Of a stretch of DNA of 21,148 nucleotides, positions 14,975-21,148 are shown one piece after another (position 1 is the stretch's first letter; every line of letters starts with the position of its first letter). Source of the stretch: Flemingiibacterium sp045632605 (GTDB lineage: Bacteria; Bacillota; Clostridia; Oscillospirales; CAG-272); assembly GCA_045632605.1 (NCBI GenBank), contig JAZQXA010000038.1, positions 1 to 21,148 on the forward strand. Reading direction: 5' to 3'. A program made the position numbers and the translations under genes. The notes below the pieces were generated by a model that worked only from the letters and a program-made list of their open reading frames with translations, did no database searches and was not told the DNA's origin.

Positions 14975-16055
14975 CTTTACCACCTCCGAATTTTGTTGGC
15001 TTCGTGTAACGGTCAATGTACCACACGAGAAGATTCATAATGAGTATTGAGAAGGACACGCCCTCGGGATAACCGCCGAAATAGCGGATAAAGACTGTCA
15101 GTGCGCCGCAGCCGACACCGTAAATAAGTCTGCCGCGTTTTGTTATAGGAGAGGTTGCATAGTCTGTCGCCATGAAAATAGCACCGAGGAAAAGTCCGCC
15201 GGAGAATATTTCCCAAAGAGCAAAATCGAGTGCCGGAGCACCTTTTGGGAAGATGAGCGCAAGGGCGAATACTGTTCCGATATAGGCAACGGGGATATGC
15301 CAGGTTATAATGCGTCTTGCAAGCAGATAAATGAATCCTGCCGTGAGAAGAAGCGCAGAAATCTCGCCGATTGAACCTCCTTCATAACCGATTATTGCAT
15401 TAAAGAGGGAAGCGTTTCCGGGAAATGCGCCGGTTTTGAGTGATGCGAGCGGAGTTGCGCTTGCAACGACATCAGGCACATCGATTGCAAATGCGGATAA
15501 TTTTTCAGTCGGAGCCGTGAATGTATTCATAAGCTCAGGCCATGCGAAAAGAAACACACGCGCCGCAAGGGCTGGATTTACAAAATTTTTTCCGATTCCG
15601 CCGAAAAGCTGTTTTACAACGACTATTGCAAATACAGCGCCGACTGCCGGAATCCAGAGCGGTACTGAAACGGGAAGATTTAAAGCGAGAAGCAAGCCCG
15701 TGACGACAGCAGAAAAGTCGAGTACGGTTATCGGCTTGTCAATCAGTTTTTCGTAGCCCACTTCGGCAAGCACTGCAAAAATTACCGATATCGCTGTGAG
15801 CATAAGCACACGTGCGCCGAAGATGTAAACACCCCAGATTAGTGCAGGCAGAAGCGCGATGCAGACATCGAGCATTACTGTTCGCGTTGTATCATGCGCA
15901 CGGATATGCGGAGGGGGCGTTACCGTCAGAAGCTCGGGAATGAACTTCTCCATGTTATCGGATTCATTCTCTGCGGATAAACCGGGATTTGTTCCCATAG
16001 CCTCGGAGGTGATGCTGTCTTCCGTTTTGAGAACGGTGGTATTTGTTTTTTCCAT
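14955..16055 (-). CDS. rnfD: Rnf complex subunit D, covalent-FMN membrane subunit
   Basis: 366 residues. RnfD/NqrB is a multi-spanning protein, with about 9-10 helices here, that is central to ion translocation and carries covalent FMN. The attachment motif VASATPLASL (197-206) gives FMN-linked Thr201. LLTVTPPPHIRAHDTTRTVM (42-61) is the family's normal beginning. The 34 residues before MEKFIPELL are an extra, polar and acidic segment. Its start is well supported because AAGGAGGCGA (16062-16071) lies 6 bases before ATG 16055, so the extension is probably real. The end of the gene overlaps rnfG. Confidence 0.95.
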   Translation of the reverse strand: MEKTNTTVLKTEDSITSEAMGTNPGLSAENESDNMEKFIPELLTVTPPPHIRAHDTTRTVMLDVCIALLPALIWGVYIFGARVLMLTAISVIFAVLAEVGYEKLIDKPITVLDFSAVVTGLLLALNLPVSVPLWIPAVGAVFAIVVVKQLFGGIGKNFVNPALAARVFLFAWPELMNTFTAPTEKLSAFAIDVPDVVASATPLASLKTGAFPGNASLFNAIIGYEGGSIGEISALLLTAGFIYLLARRIITWHIPVAYIGTVFALALIFPKGAPALDFALWEIFSGGLFLGAIFMATDYATSPITKRGRLIYGVGCGALTVFIRYFGGYPEGVSFSILIMNLLVWYIDRYTKPTKFGGGKVAKADK

Positions 16056-16069
16056 ATTGAATCGCCTCC

Positions 16070-17422
16070 TTACTGTTTCAGCTTACTTTGCTCGAGAGCC
16101 GCCTGCATTGCACGCTTTCGGTCATTTATTTTAACCTTTGTCGCACGGATATACTGTACTATCGGAACGTGTCCCGGGCAGTTGTAAGAGCAGCTTCCGC
16201 ATTCAATACAGCTTAAAATGTTAAATTCCTCTGCGAGGTCGAGCTTGTTCTGTGCCGCGAACATTGTAAGATAGCTCGGCATAAGGCGCATCGGACAGTT
16301 GTTTACGCAGCGACCGCAGCGAATGCAGGCTGCCGGCTGTTCAAAGTGCGGTTCAGCCTTTCTTGAAAGGGCAATTATAGCTGATGTACCTTTTGTAACG
16401 GCAGTGTCAATATCCCATTGCGCCGCACCCATCATCGGGCCTCCGCAGATAATTTTGTTCGGTGTTTGTGTCAAACCGCCGCAGAATGCGATAAGGTCAC
16501 GGTATGTAGCACCTATCGGAGCGAGGATATTCTTGGGAGCTTTTATGCAGTCACCGTCAACGGTAACGATTCTCTCAACGAGCGGCATACCGGTTGTGAA
16601 TGCGTTGTATATTGCCGCACAGGTTTCCGTGTTGAAAACACAGCATCCGACATCTGCCGGAAGCTTTCCTGCGGCAAGCTTTCTTCCGGTCAGAGCGAAA
16701 ATAAGCTGGCGCTCATCGCCCTGCGGATATTTCGTTTTTAAGAGCTTGACCTTAATATTGCTTTCATCACCGAGGGTTTCAAGAAGTTTCTTTGCCGCAT
16801 CCTTTTTGTTATCCTCGATTGCGATTATACCCTCATTCAGCGAAAAGGCTTTCATCAGTATTTTCAGTCCGCCGATTACCCATTCGGGCTTTTCGAGCAT
16901 CAAACGGTGGTTTGCTGTTATAAAAGGCTCACATTCGGCGCAGTTGACGATAACATATTCAGCCTTTCCGAGCGCCGACTGAATCTTCGCATATGTCGGA
17001 AAGGTTGCGCCTCCCATGCCGGAGATTCCGGCTTTACGGACGATTTCAATAATTTCCTCGGTGGTGGTATCATCGAGCTTTTTGCCGTACGGCTTTATAT
17101 CCGGGTGCAGACGGTTTTCTCCGTCATTTTCGATGATGACATTACGGATGAGTATCCCGTTATTTGCCTTTTTTTCTTCAATCTTGATTACTTTTCCCGA
17201 AACGCTTGAATGAACGGGACAGCCGAGCTTTCCTTCAACTGTACCGATTACCTGACCGCGCTCAACAATGTCGCCTGCCGAAACACATGGCTCTGCGTGC
17301 GCTCCTATATGCTGTGACATTGGAATTGATACGGTTTTGGGTGCCGGCATCTTTTCCACCGCGCATTTTCGGGTATTTTTGTGTTCACTTACGTGAATTC
17401 CGCCTTTAAAGGTCAGTGCCAC
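16070..17422 (-). CDS. rnfC: Rnf complex subunit C, NADH/FMN and Fe-S subunit (GTG start)
   Basis: 450 residues from GTG 17422. RnfC is the cytoplasmic NAD+-reducing end of Rnf, related to NuoF. GISGMGGATFPTYAK (132-146) is the NADH/FMN-site signature, VIVNCAECEPFITAN (157-171) follows, and two [4Fe-4S] motifs close the protein: CIRCGRCVNNCP (366-377) and CIECGSCSYNCP (405-416). The frame continues upstream to an ATG at 17464, but that position coincides with the predicted transcription start, while AGAGGTG sits 5 bases before GTG 17422, which also gives the family-like start MALTFKGGIHV. First gene of rnfCDGEAB. Confidence 0.96.
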   Translation of the reverse strand: MALTFKGGIHVSEHKNTRKCAVEKMPAPKTVSIPMSQHIGAHAEPCVSAGDIVERGQVIGTVEGKLGCPVHSSVSGKVIKIEEKKANNGILIRNVIIENDGENRLHPDIKPYGKKLDDTTTEEIIEIVRKAGISGMGGATFPTYAKIQSALGKAEYVIVNCAECEPFITANHRLMLEKPEWVIGGLKILMKAFSLNEGIIAIEDNKKDAAKKLLETLGDESNIKVKLLKTKYPQGDERQLIFALTGRKLAAGKLPADVGCCVFNTETCAAIYNAFTTGMPLVERIVTVDGDCIKAPKNILAPIGATYRDLIAFCGGLTQTPNKIICGGPMMGAAQWDIDTAVTKGTSAIIALSRKAEPHFEQPAACIRCGRCVNNCPMRLMPSYLTMFAAQNKLDLAEEFNILSCIECGSCSYNCPGHVPIVQYIRATKVKINDRKRAMQAALEQSKLKQ

Positions 17423-17470
17423 AAAATCACCTCTTTTTCTGTGAAAATGAAAAAATTCAATCATAATTAC

Positions 17471-17499
17471 ATTATACTACATCTTGGGAAATTTTGCAA
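17471..17499 (-). promoter_or_regulatory. Promoter of the rnfCDGEAB operon
   Basis: Read leftward: TTGCAA (-35, 17494-17499), 17-bp spacer, TATAAT (-10, 17471-17476). The expected start near 17464 leaves a leader of about 42 bases before GTG 17422. Confidence 0.75.
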
Positions 17500-17574
17500 G
17501 AGTAAAAACGACGAAATTGCCAAAATAATTTATATCATTTCATCAAATTGTCAACAAAATAACAAAGATTCAAG

Positions 17575-17617
17575 AAAAATCCCCTCATCTGCAGTTCAAA
17601 GTCTGCACAACGAGGGG
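17575..17617 (-). terminator. Rho-independent terminator of lrgAB
   Basis: Read leftward: CCCCTC, a partly paired middle with TGCAG/CTGCA, GAGGGG, then ATTTTTC. The outer stem lies at 17581-17586 and 17612-17617. It starts 14 bases after the lrgB stop and insulates rnf from lrgAB. Confidence 0.88.
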
Positions 17618-17631
17618 AAGAATATTACAAT

Positions 17632-18375
17632 TTACAGCGTTCCCATTGGAATCATTGCGAAGAAGGTCATAAGAACTACGGTTATTAGTCCGCAGACGGC
17701 GATTGACAGCCCACTCATGGCTTCCTCAATTTCACCGAATTCGTGTGCCCGTGAGGTACCGATTGCGTGCGCGGAGGTTCCGCAGGCAAGTCCGACGGCA
17801 ACGGGGTGCCTTATTTTCAAAAGCTTCATTATTAGTGCTGCAGAGGAATAGCCGGTGATTCCCGTGAAAGCGATTACCACCGCCGTAACAGAGGGGATTC
17901 CTCCAAGCTCTTCAGACATTGCCATGCCGATTGCGGTGGTTATCGATTTAGGTAAAAGCGTGATGTACTGCTCCTGGGTTATTCCGAAAATGAGTCCTAT
18001 TGACAGCACGCAGGCAACACTTGTAAGTGCTCCTGATGTGATTCCGGCAAGTATGGCGAGGGGATATTTTTTCAGATATGAGATTTTTTCATAAAGCGGA
18101 ACTGCGAGGCAGACCGTTGTCGGCGTGAGCATAATCTGAAAAAATGCCGCGCCTGTTCCGTCATATGTGCCGTTTGCGAGCGGTTTGCCGTTTATGAAAA
18201 TTCTGTAATCAATGCCCGAGAGAAGCAGGAAAATAATTATCACCGCACTGCTGACGATAAGGGGATTTAAAATTACGGATTTTGTTTTCTGCTGTAATTT
18301 CAGTGCGGCAAAATAAACGGTACTTGTCAGAAATATTCCGAAAAAGGGAAGCGAGGCGGCAAGGTCATTTAACAT
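17632..18375 (-). CDS. lrgB: LrgB/CidB-family membrane protein
   Basis: 247 residues with about 7-8 hydrophobic helices. The family signatures are strong: LLPKSITTAIGMAMSEELGG (about 147-166) and GLACGTSAHAIGTSRAHEFG (about 199-218) followed by EIEEAMSGLSI. LrgB/CidB proteins work with LrgA/CidA. They were first described as a holin/antiholin-like pair affecting murein hydrolase activity and lysis, and later linked to pyruvate or glycolate-type organic acid transport in bacteria and plant plastids. Which role applies here is not visible. Its start lies within the end of lrgA (11-bp overlap), so the two are co-translated. Confidence 0.93.
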   Translation of the reverse strand: MLNDLAASLPFFGIFLTSTVYFAALKLQQKTKSVILNPLIVSSAVIIIFLLLSGIDYRIFINGKPLANGTYDGTGAAFFQIMLTPTTVCLAVPLYEKISYLKKYPLAILAGITSGALTSVACVLSIGLIFGITQEQYITLLPKSITTAIGMAMSEELGGIPSVTAVVIAFTGITGYSSAALIMKLLKIRHPVAVGLACGTSAHAIGTSRAHEFGEIEEAMSGLSIAVCGLITVVLMTFFAMIPMGTL

Positions 18376-18739
18376 TTTTTCTCGCCTCCTTTTTGTCGCG
18401 TATATTTATGAGAATCTGCGAAACAGTTCCGGTTACAGCCATGACGACGACTGTTGAAACCGTTCCCGTTATAAGAATCGGTAAAATAAACTTTTTGCAT
18501 TCCTCAAAGCTGCCGATGAGACTGACGAGGGGGGCGACAAACATTATCGGCATTAAGGAGATAAGCCAATCGCTGACAGCTTTGACCTGACTTACCTTGA
18601 TTATGCCGAGAAGCAGGGCAATGAACATTAAGGCAAGACCGTATATACTGCCGGGAATCGGCAGAGGAATAAAATAATGAAGAAGCTCGCCGAGAAATGA
18701 TATGGCGGTTACTATTGTGATTTGCGAAAGATATTTCAT
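18365..18739 (-). CDS. lrgA: LrgA/CidA-family membrane protein
   Basis: 124 residues from ATG 18739, with four predicted membrane helices. LGELLHYFIPLPIPGSIYGL (about 16-35) is the diagnostic LrgA/CidA element, and LISLMPIMFVAPLVSLIGSF follows. The C-terminal tail is basic (RDKKEARKNVK). The open frame extends to 18802, but that start would fall on the -35 box of the promoter. ACGGAG lies 7 bases before 18739. It is the holin-like partner of the downstream lrgB. Assigning lrg versus cid is arbitrary from sequence alone, because the two paralogous systems share this architecture. Confidence 0.9.
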   Translation of the reverse strand: MKYLSQITIVTAISFLGELLHYFIPLPIPGSIYGLALMFIALLLGIIKVSQVKAVSDWLISLMPIMFVAPLVSLIGSFEECKKFILPILITGTVSTVVVMAVTGTVSQILINIRDKKEARKNVK

Positions 18740-18773
18740 TTGTGACTCCGTTTTATGAGTTTTAGCACTATAT

Positions 18774-18802
18774 ATTTTACCATCTTTATCCTGACGTGTC
18801 AA
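18774..18802 (-). promoter_or_regulatory. Promoter of lrgAB
   Basis: Read leftward: TTGACA (18797-18802), 17-bp spacer, TAAAAT (18774-18779). The expected start near 18767 leaves a leader of about 28 bases. A LytTR-type activator site, common for lrgAB in Firmicutes, is not clearly present upstream. Confidence 0.8.
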
Positions 18803-18887
18803 GACATATACCGAATAAGTGATTTTTTGCGAAAAGAAAGAAATTTTTCGTTTGTGCGGTTGTTACGGTTTGCATGAGCATAAAAGT

Positions 18888-18905
18888 ATACTAAAATGGT
18901 AGTAT
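18888..18905. promoter_or_regulatory. Unassigned inverted repeat between lrgA and nrdD
   Basis: ATACTA (18888-18893), 6 bases, TAGTAT (18900-18905): a perfect 6-bp dyad in the 321-bp control region 18740-19060. It lies 45 bp upstream of the nrdD -35 and 85 bp behind the lrgA -35, so it could be an operator for either. The rest of 18803-18950 is A/T-rich with no gene or RNA that I recognise. Confidence 0.3.
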
Positions 18906-18950
18906 TTATTTGTACACAACGCCAAAAAATAAAATATGTGCGAATTTCTA

Positions 18951-18979
18951 TTGACAAACACCACAAGATATGGTATCAT
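18951..18979 (+). promoter_or_regulatory. Promoter of nrdD
   Basis: TTGACA (18951-18956), 17-bp spacer, TATCAT (18974-18979). The expected start near 18986 gives a leader of about 75 bases. The first NrdR-type box fills the spacer and touches the -10. Confidence 0.82.
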
Positions 18980-19008
18980 GTAAAAGCAACACCCACTATA
19001 TATTGTGG
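18961..19008 (+). promoter_or_regulatory. NrdR box pair controlling nrdD
   Basis: The downstream box CCACTATATATTGTGG (18993-19008) fits the NrdR consensus ACACWATATATWGTGT over its 12-base core. The upstream box CCACAAGATATGGTAT (18961-18976) agrees at about 12 of 16 positions. They start 32 bp apart, about three helical turns, as in known NrdR-regulated promoters. One box lies between -35 and -10 and the other just after the start point, a classic repression layout. NrdR represses ribonucleotide reductase genes when dATP/ATP is bound. Confidence 0.8.
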
Positions 19009-19060
19009 TTTTTTCAAAAATCCGAAAATCAAATCTTAATAATTACGGAGATAAAAAATT

Positions 19061-21148
19061 ATGAAGATAATCAAAAGAAACGGCTCTGAGGCTGAATTTA
19101 ATAAGGATAAAATTGCGATAGCCATAACTAAAGCGAATAATGCCGTTGAAGAAGCGGTTCGCATAACGCCGCTTCAGATTGAACGTATTGTCGAAAGCGT
19201 TGTCATAAGCTGTGAGGCACTCGGACGTTCACCCGGGGTTGAGGAAGTTCAGGATATGGTTGAGCATCAGCTTATGGCTCACGGCGCATTTGAGGTTGCG
19301 AAAATTTATATTACTTACCGCTATACGCGAAGCCTTGTCCGCCAGTCGAACACGACCGATGACCGTATCCTTTCGCTTATTGAGTGCAACAACGAAGAAG
19401 CAAAGCAGGAAAACTCAAACAAGAATCCCGTAATAAATTCTACCCAGCGTGACTATATGGCAGGCGAGGTTTCGAGGGATATCACAAACCGAATCCTGCT
19501 TCCCGAGTATATTGTAAAGGCGCATAACGAGGGTATTATACATTTCCACGACACCGATTATTTTGCCCAGCATATGCATAACTGTGACCTTGTAAACCTT
19601 GAAGATATGCTTCAGAACGGCACGGTTATCACCGGCACGCTTATTGAGCGTCCGCACAGCTTTTCGACTGCCTGCAATATCGCAACGCAGATTATTGCGC
19701 AGGTTGCGTCAAATCAGTACGGCGGACAGTCAATTTCACTAACACATCTTGCGCCGTTCGTTCAGGTCAGCCGTGAGAAAATAACCCGTGATGTCAAGGC
19801 GGAAAATGCTGATGTCGGACGTGAGCTTACCGATGCGCAGATAAGCGAGCTTGTTGAGCGCAGACTTAAAGAGGAGATACGCCGCGGCGTTCAGACGATA
19901 CAGTATCAGGTTGTTACGCTTCTCACCACAAACGGACAGGCACCGTTCGTTACGGTGTTCATGTACCTTAACGAATCGAAGAGTGAAGCTGAAAAGCGCG
20001 ACCTTGCAATGATAATCGAGGAAGTTCTGAATCAGCGTTATCAGGGCGTAAAGAATGAAAAGGGCGTTTGGGTAACACCGGCGTTTCCGAAGCTTGTTTA
20101 TGTTCTCGAGGAAGACAACATAAACGAGGATGCGCCTTACTATTATCTCACAAAATTGGCGGCAAAATGCACGGCAAAGCGTATGGTGCCCGATTATATT
20201 TCCGAAAAGAAGATGCTCGAGCTTAAAATCGACAAAAACGGTGAGGGGCATTGCTACACCTGCATGGGCTGCCGAAGCTTCTTGACCCCGTATGTTGACG
20301 AAAACGGTCAGCCGAAATATTACGGCAGATTCAATCAGGGCGTTGTAACTTTAAATCTTGTTGACATTGCGCTTTCTTCGGAGAGAGATTTGGATGCATT
20401 CTGGAAGATATTCGATGAACGCCTTGAGCTTTGTCACCGAGCACTGATGTGCCGTCACAACCGACTCAAGGGTACACTTTCCGATGCAGCTCCGATACTC
20501 TGGCAGTACGGTGCGCTTGCAAGACTCGAAAAGGGTGAAACCATTGACAAGCTGCTTTACGGCGGATATTCGACAATTTCGCTCGGCTACGGCGGACTTT
20601 ATGAGTGTGTACGCTACATGACCGGAAAATCTCACACTGACCCTGAAGCAACTCCGTTTGCGCTCAAGGTTATGGAATACATGAACGCCGCTTGCAAGAA
20701 GTGGAAGGCAGAGCATAATATCGACTTTTCACTTTACGGCACGCCGCTTGAATCGACAACATACAAGTTTGCAAAGTGCCTCCAACGTCGTTTCGGTATC
20801 ATAAAGGGTGTTACTGACAAGTCGTATATTACAAATTCGTATCATATTCATGTTACCGAGGATGTAAATGCATTTGACAAGCTGATATTTGAAGCACAGT
20901 TCCAGGCTCTCTCGCCCGGCGGTGCAATCAGTTATGTTGAAGTTCCGAATATGCAGAACAATCTTGAAGCGGTAATGCAGGTTATTCGCTGTATTTACGA
21001 TAACATCATGTATGCCGAGCTTAACACGAAGAGCGATTACTGTCAGGTTTGCGGCTTTGACGGCGAGATTGAGATACGCGAGGAAGGCGGAAAACTCGTT
21101 TGGACCTGCCCGCAGTGCGGAAATCAGGATCAGGATAAGATGAATGTC
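19061..21148 (+). CDS. nrdD: Anaerobic (class III) ribonucleoside-triphosphate reductase, 3' end outside window
   Basis: 696 residues are in the window and the frame is open at the right edge. The enzyme reduces ribonucleotides to deoxyribonucleotides using a glycyl radical. An N-terminal ATP-cone (about 1-92; starts MKIIKRNGSEAEFNKDKIAI) gives allosteric control by ATP/dATP. Catalytic-domain marks include HFHDTDYFAQHMHNCDLVNL (161-180), NQYGGQS (218-224), and CMGCRSFL (401-408), whose Cys404 corresponds by context to the thiyl-radical cysteine. The C-terminal zinc site has Cys661, 664, 683 and 686. The glycyl-radical loop (usually RxCGY) should start within about ten residues beyond the edge. 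GGAG (19047-19050) precedes the ATG. The activase gene nrdG is expected downstream but cannot be seen. Confidence 0.97.
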   Translation, partial: MKIIKRNGSEAEFNKDKIAIAITKANNAVEEAVRITPLQIERIVESVVISCEALGRSPGVEEVQDMVEHQLMAHGAFEVAKIYITYRYTRSLVRQSNTTDDRILSLIECNNEEAKQENSNKNPVINSTQRDYMAGEVSRDITNRILLPEYIVKAHNEGIIHFHDTDYFAQHMHNCDLVNLEDMLQNGTVITGTLIERPHSFSTACNIATQIIAQVASNQYGGQSISLTHLAPFVQVSREKITRDVKAENADVGRELTDAQISELVERRLKEEIRRGVQTIQYQVVTLLTTNGQAPFVTVFMYLNESKSEAEKRDLAMIIEEVLNQRYQGVKNEKGVWVTPAFPKLVYVLEEDNINEDAPYYYLTKLAAKCTAKRMVPDYISEKKMLELKIDKNGEGHCYTCMGCRSFLTPYVDENGQPKYYGRFNQGVVTLNLVDIALSSERDLDAFWKIFDERLELCHRALMCRHNRLKGTLSDAAPILWQYGALARLEKGETIDKLLYGGYSTISLGYGGLYECVRYMTGKSHTDPEATPFALKVMEYMNAACKKWKAEHNIDFSLYGTPLESTTYKFAKCLQRRFGIIKGVTDKSYITNSYHIHVTEDVNAFDKLIFEAQFQALSPGGAISYVEVPNMQNNLEAVMQVIRCIYDNIMYAELNTKSDYCQVCGFDGEIEIREEGGKLVWTCPQCGNQDQDKMNV

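Noticed and set aside
16299..16982. 227-codon open frame on the plus strand inside rnfC
   Set aside because: Antisense shadow of rnfC; the Cys/Ser-rich product arises from the reverse complement of conserved Fe-S and glycine-rich codons.
17423..17464. Upstream ATG for rnfC giving a 14-residue extension
   Set aside because: It coincides with the predicted transcription start just after the -10; the GTG at 17422 has AGAGGTG and the family N terminus.
17548..17554. TTGTCAA upstream of the rnfC promoter, resembling a 0A box
   Set aside because: Single, imperfect in its flanks, and expected by chance in A/T-rich sequence; too weak to call.
18740..18802. Upstream ATG for lrgA giving 21 more residues
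   Set aside because: The codon overlaps the TTGACA -35 box; ATG 18739 has its own ribosome binding site and the usual family length.
18857..18870. CGGTT direct repeat as a LytTR-type site for lrgAB
   Set aside because: The repeats are only 9 bp apart, whereas LytTR half-sites are about two helical turns apart; the match is too loose.
18993..19014. Short hairpin followed by six T's in the nrdD leader, resembling an attenuator
   Set aside because: The stem has a T-T mismatch and almost no loop, so the RNA fold would be poor; the sequence is fully explained as a NrdR box.

Overview
The window looks like part of the chromosome of an anaerobic, Gram-positive-type Clostridia member, probably near the Oscillospiraceae/Ruminococcaceae. 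This rests on an Rnf operon in the clostridial order C-D-G-E-A-B, an oxygen-sensitive class III ribonucleotide reductase under NrdR-type boxes, Spo0A-type DNA-binding domains, an LTA-synthase-type membrane sulfatase, strong AGGAGG-like ribosome binding sites and sigma-A-like promoters with 17-bp spacers. The species cannot be named from the sequence. I see no rRNA, tRNA, CRISPR array, insertion sequence or phage gene.

Layout. 1-4906 (+): distal part of an F1Fo ATP synthase operon, atpF (5' cut by the window)-atpH-atpA-atpG-atpD-atpC, tightly packed and closed by a bidirectional terminator. AtpC is only 86 residues and lacks the C-terminal inhibitory helices. 4976-5778 (-): two overlapping small genes that each encode only a Spo0A C-terminal DNA-binding domain, with no receiver domain. 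They share a 220-bp divergent control region with cysK (5999-6943, +), which carries a consensus promoter and a tandem 0A-box-like site. 7134-8426 (+): a CPA2-type cation/proton antiporter with its own promoter. 8427-8515: two hairpins between convergent genes.

8516-17422 (-): a long leftward block. In transcription order it holds rnfC-D-G-E-A-B, a 4'-phosphopantetheinyl transferase, an RluA-family pseudouridine synthase and an LTA-synthase-like sulfatase. 17632-18739 (-): lrgA-lrgB with their own promoter and terminator. 18740-19060: control region between the divergent lrgA and nrdD, with two promoters, a NrdR box pair and one unexplained inverted repeat. 19061-21148 (+): nrdD, cut by the right window edge just before the expected glycyl-radical site.

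How it fits together. Rnf couples reduced-ferredoxin oxidation by NAD+ to export of Na+ or H+. The ATP synthase can use that gradient and the antiporter can exchange one ion for the other, so the window encodes much of a chemiosmotic energy module for fermentative or acetogen-like life. The coupling ion cannot be read here because the c-subunit gene lies outside the window. The most unusual items are the paired receiver-less Spo0A-C proteins with 0A-like boxes beside them, and the epsilon subunit reduced to its N-terminal domain.
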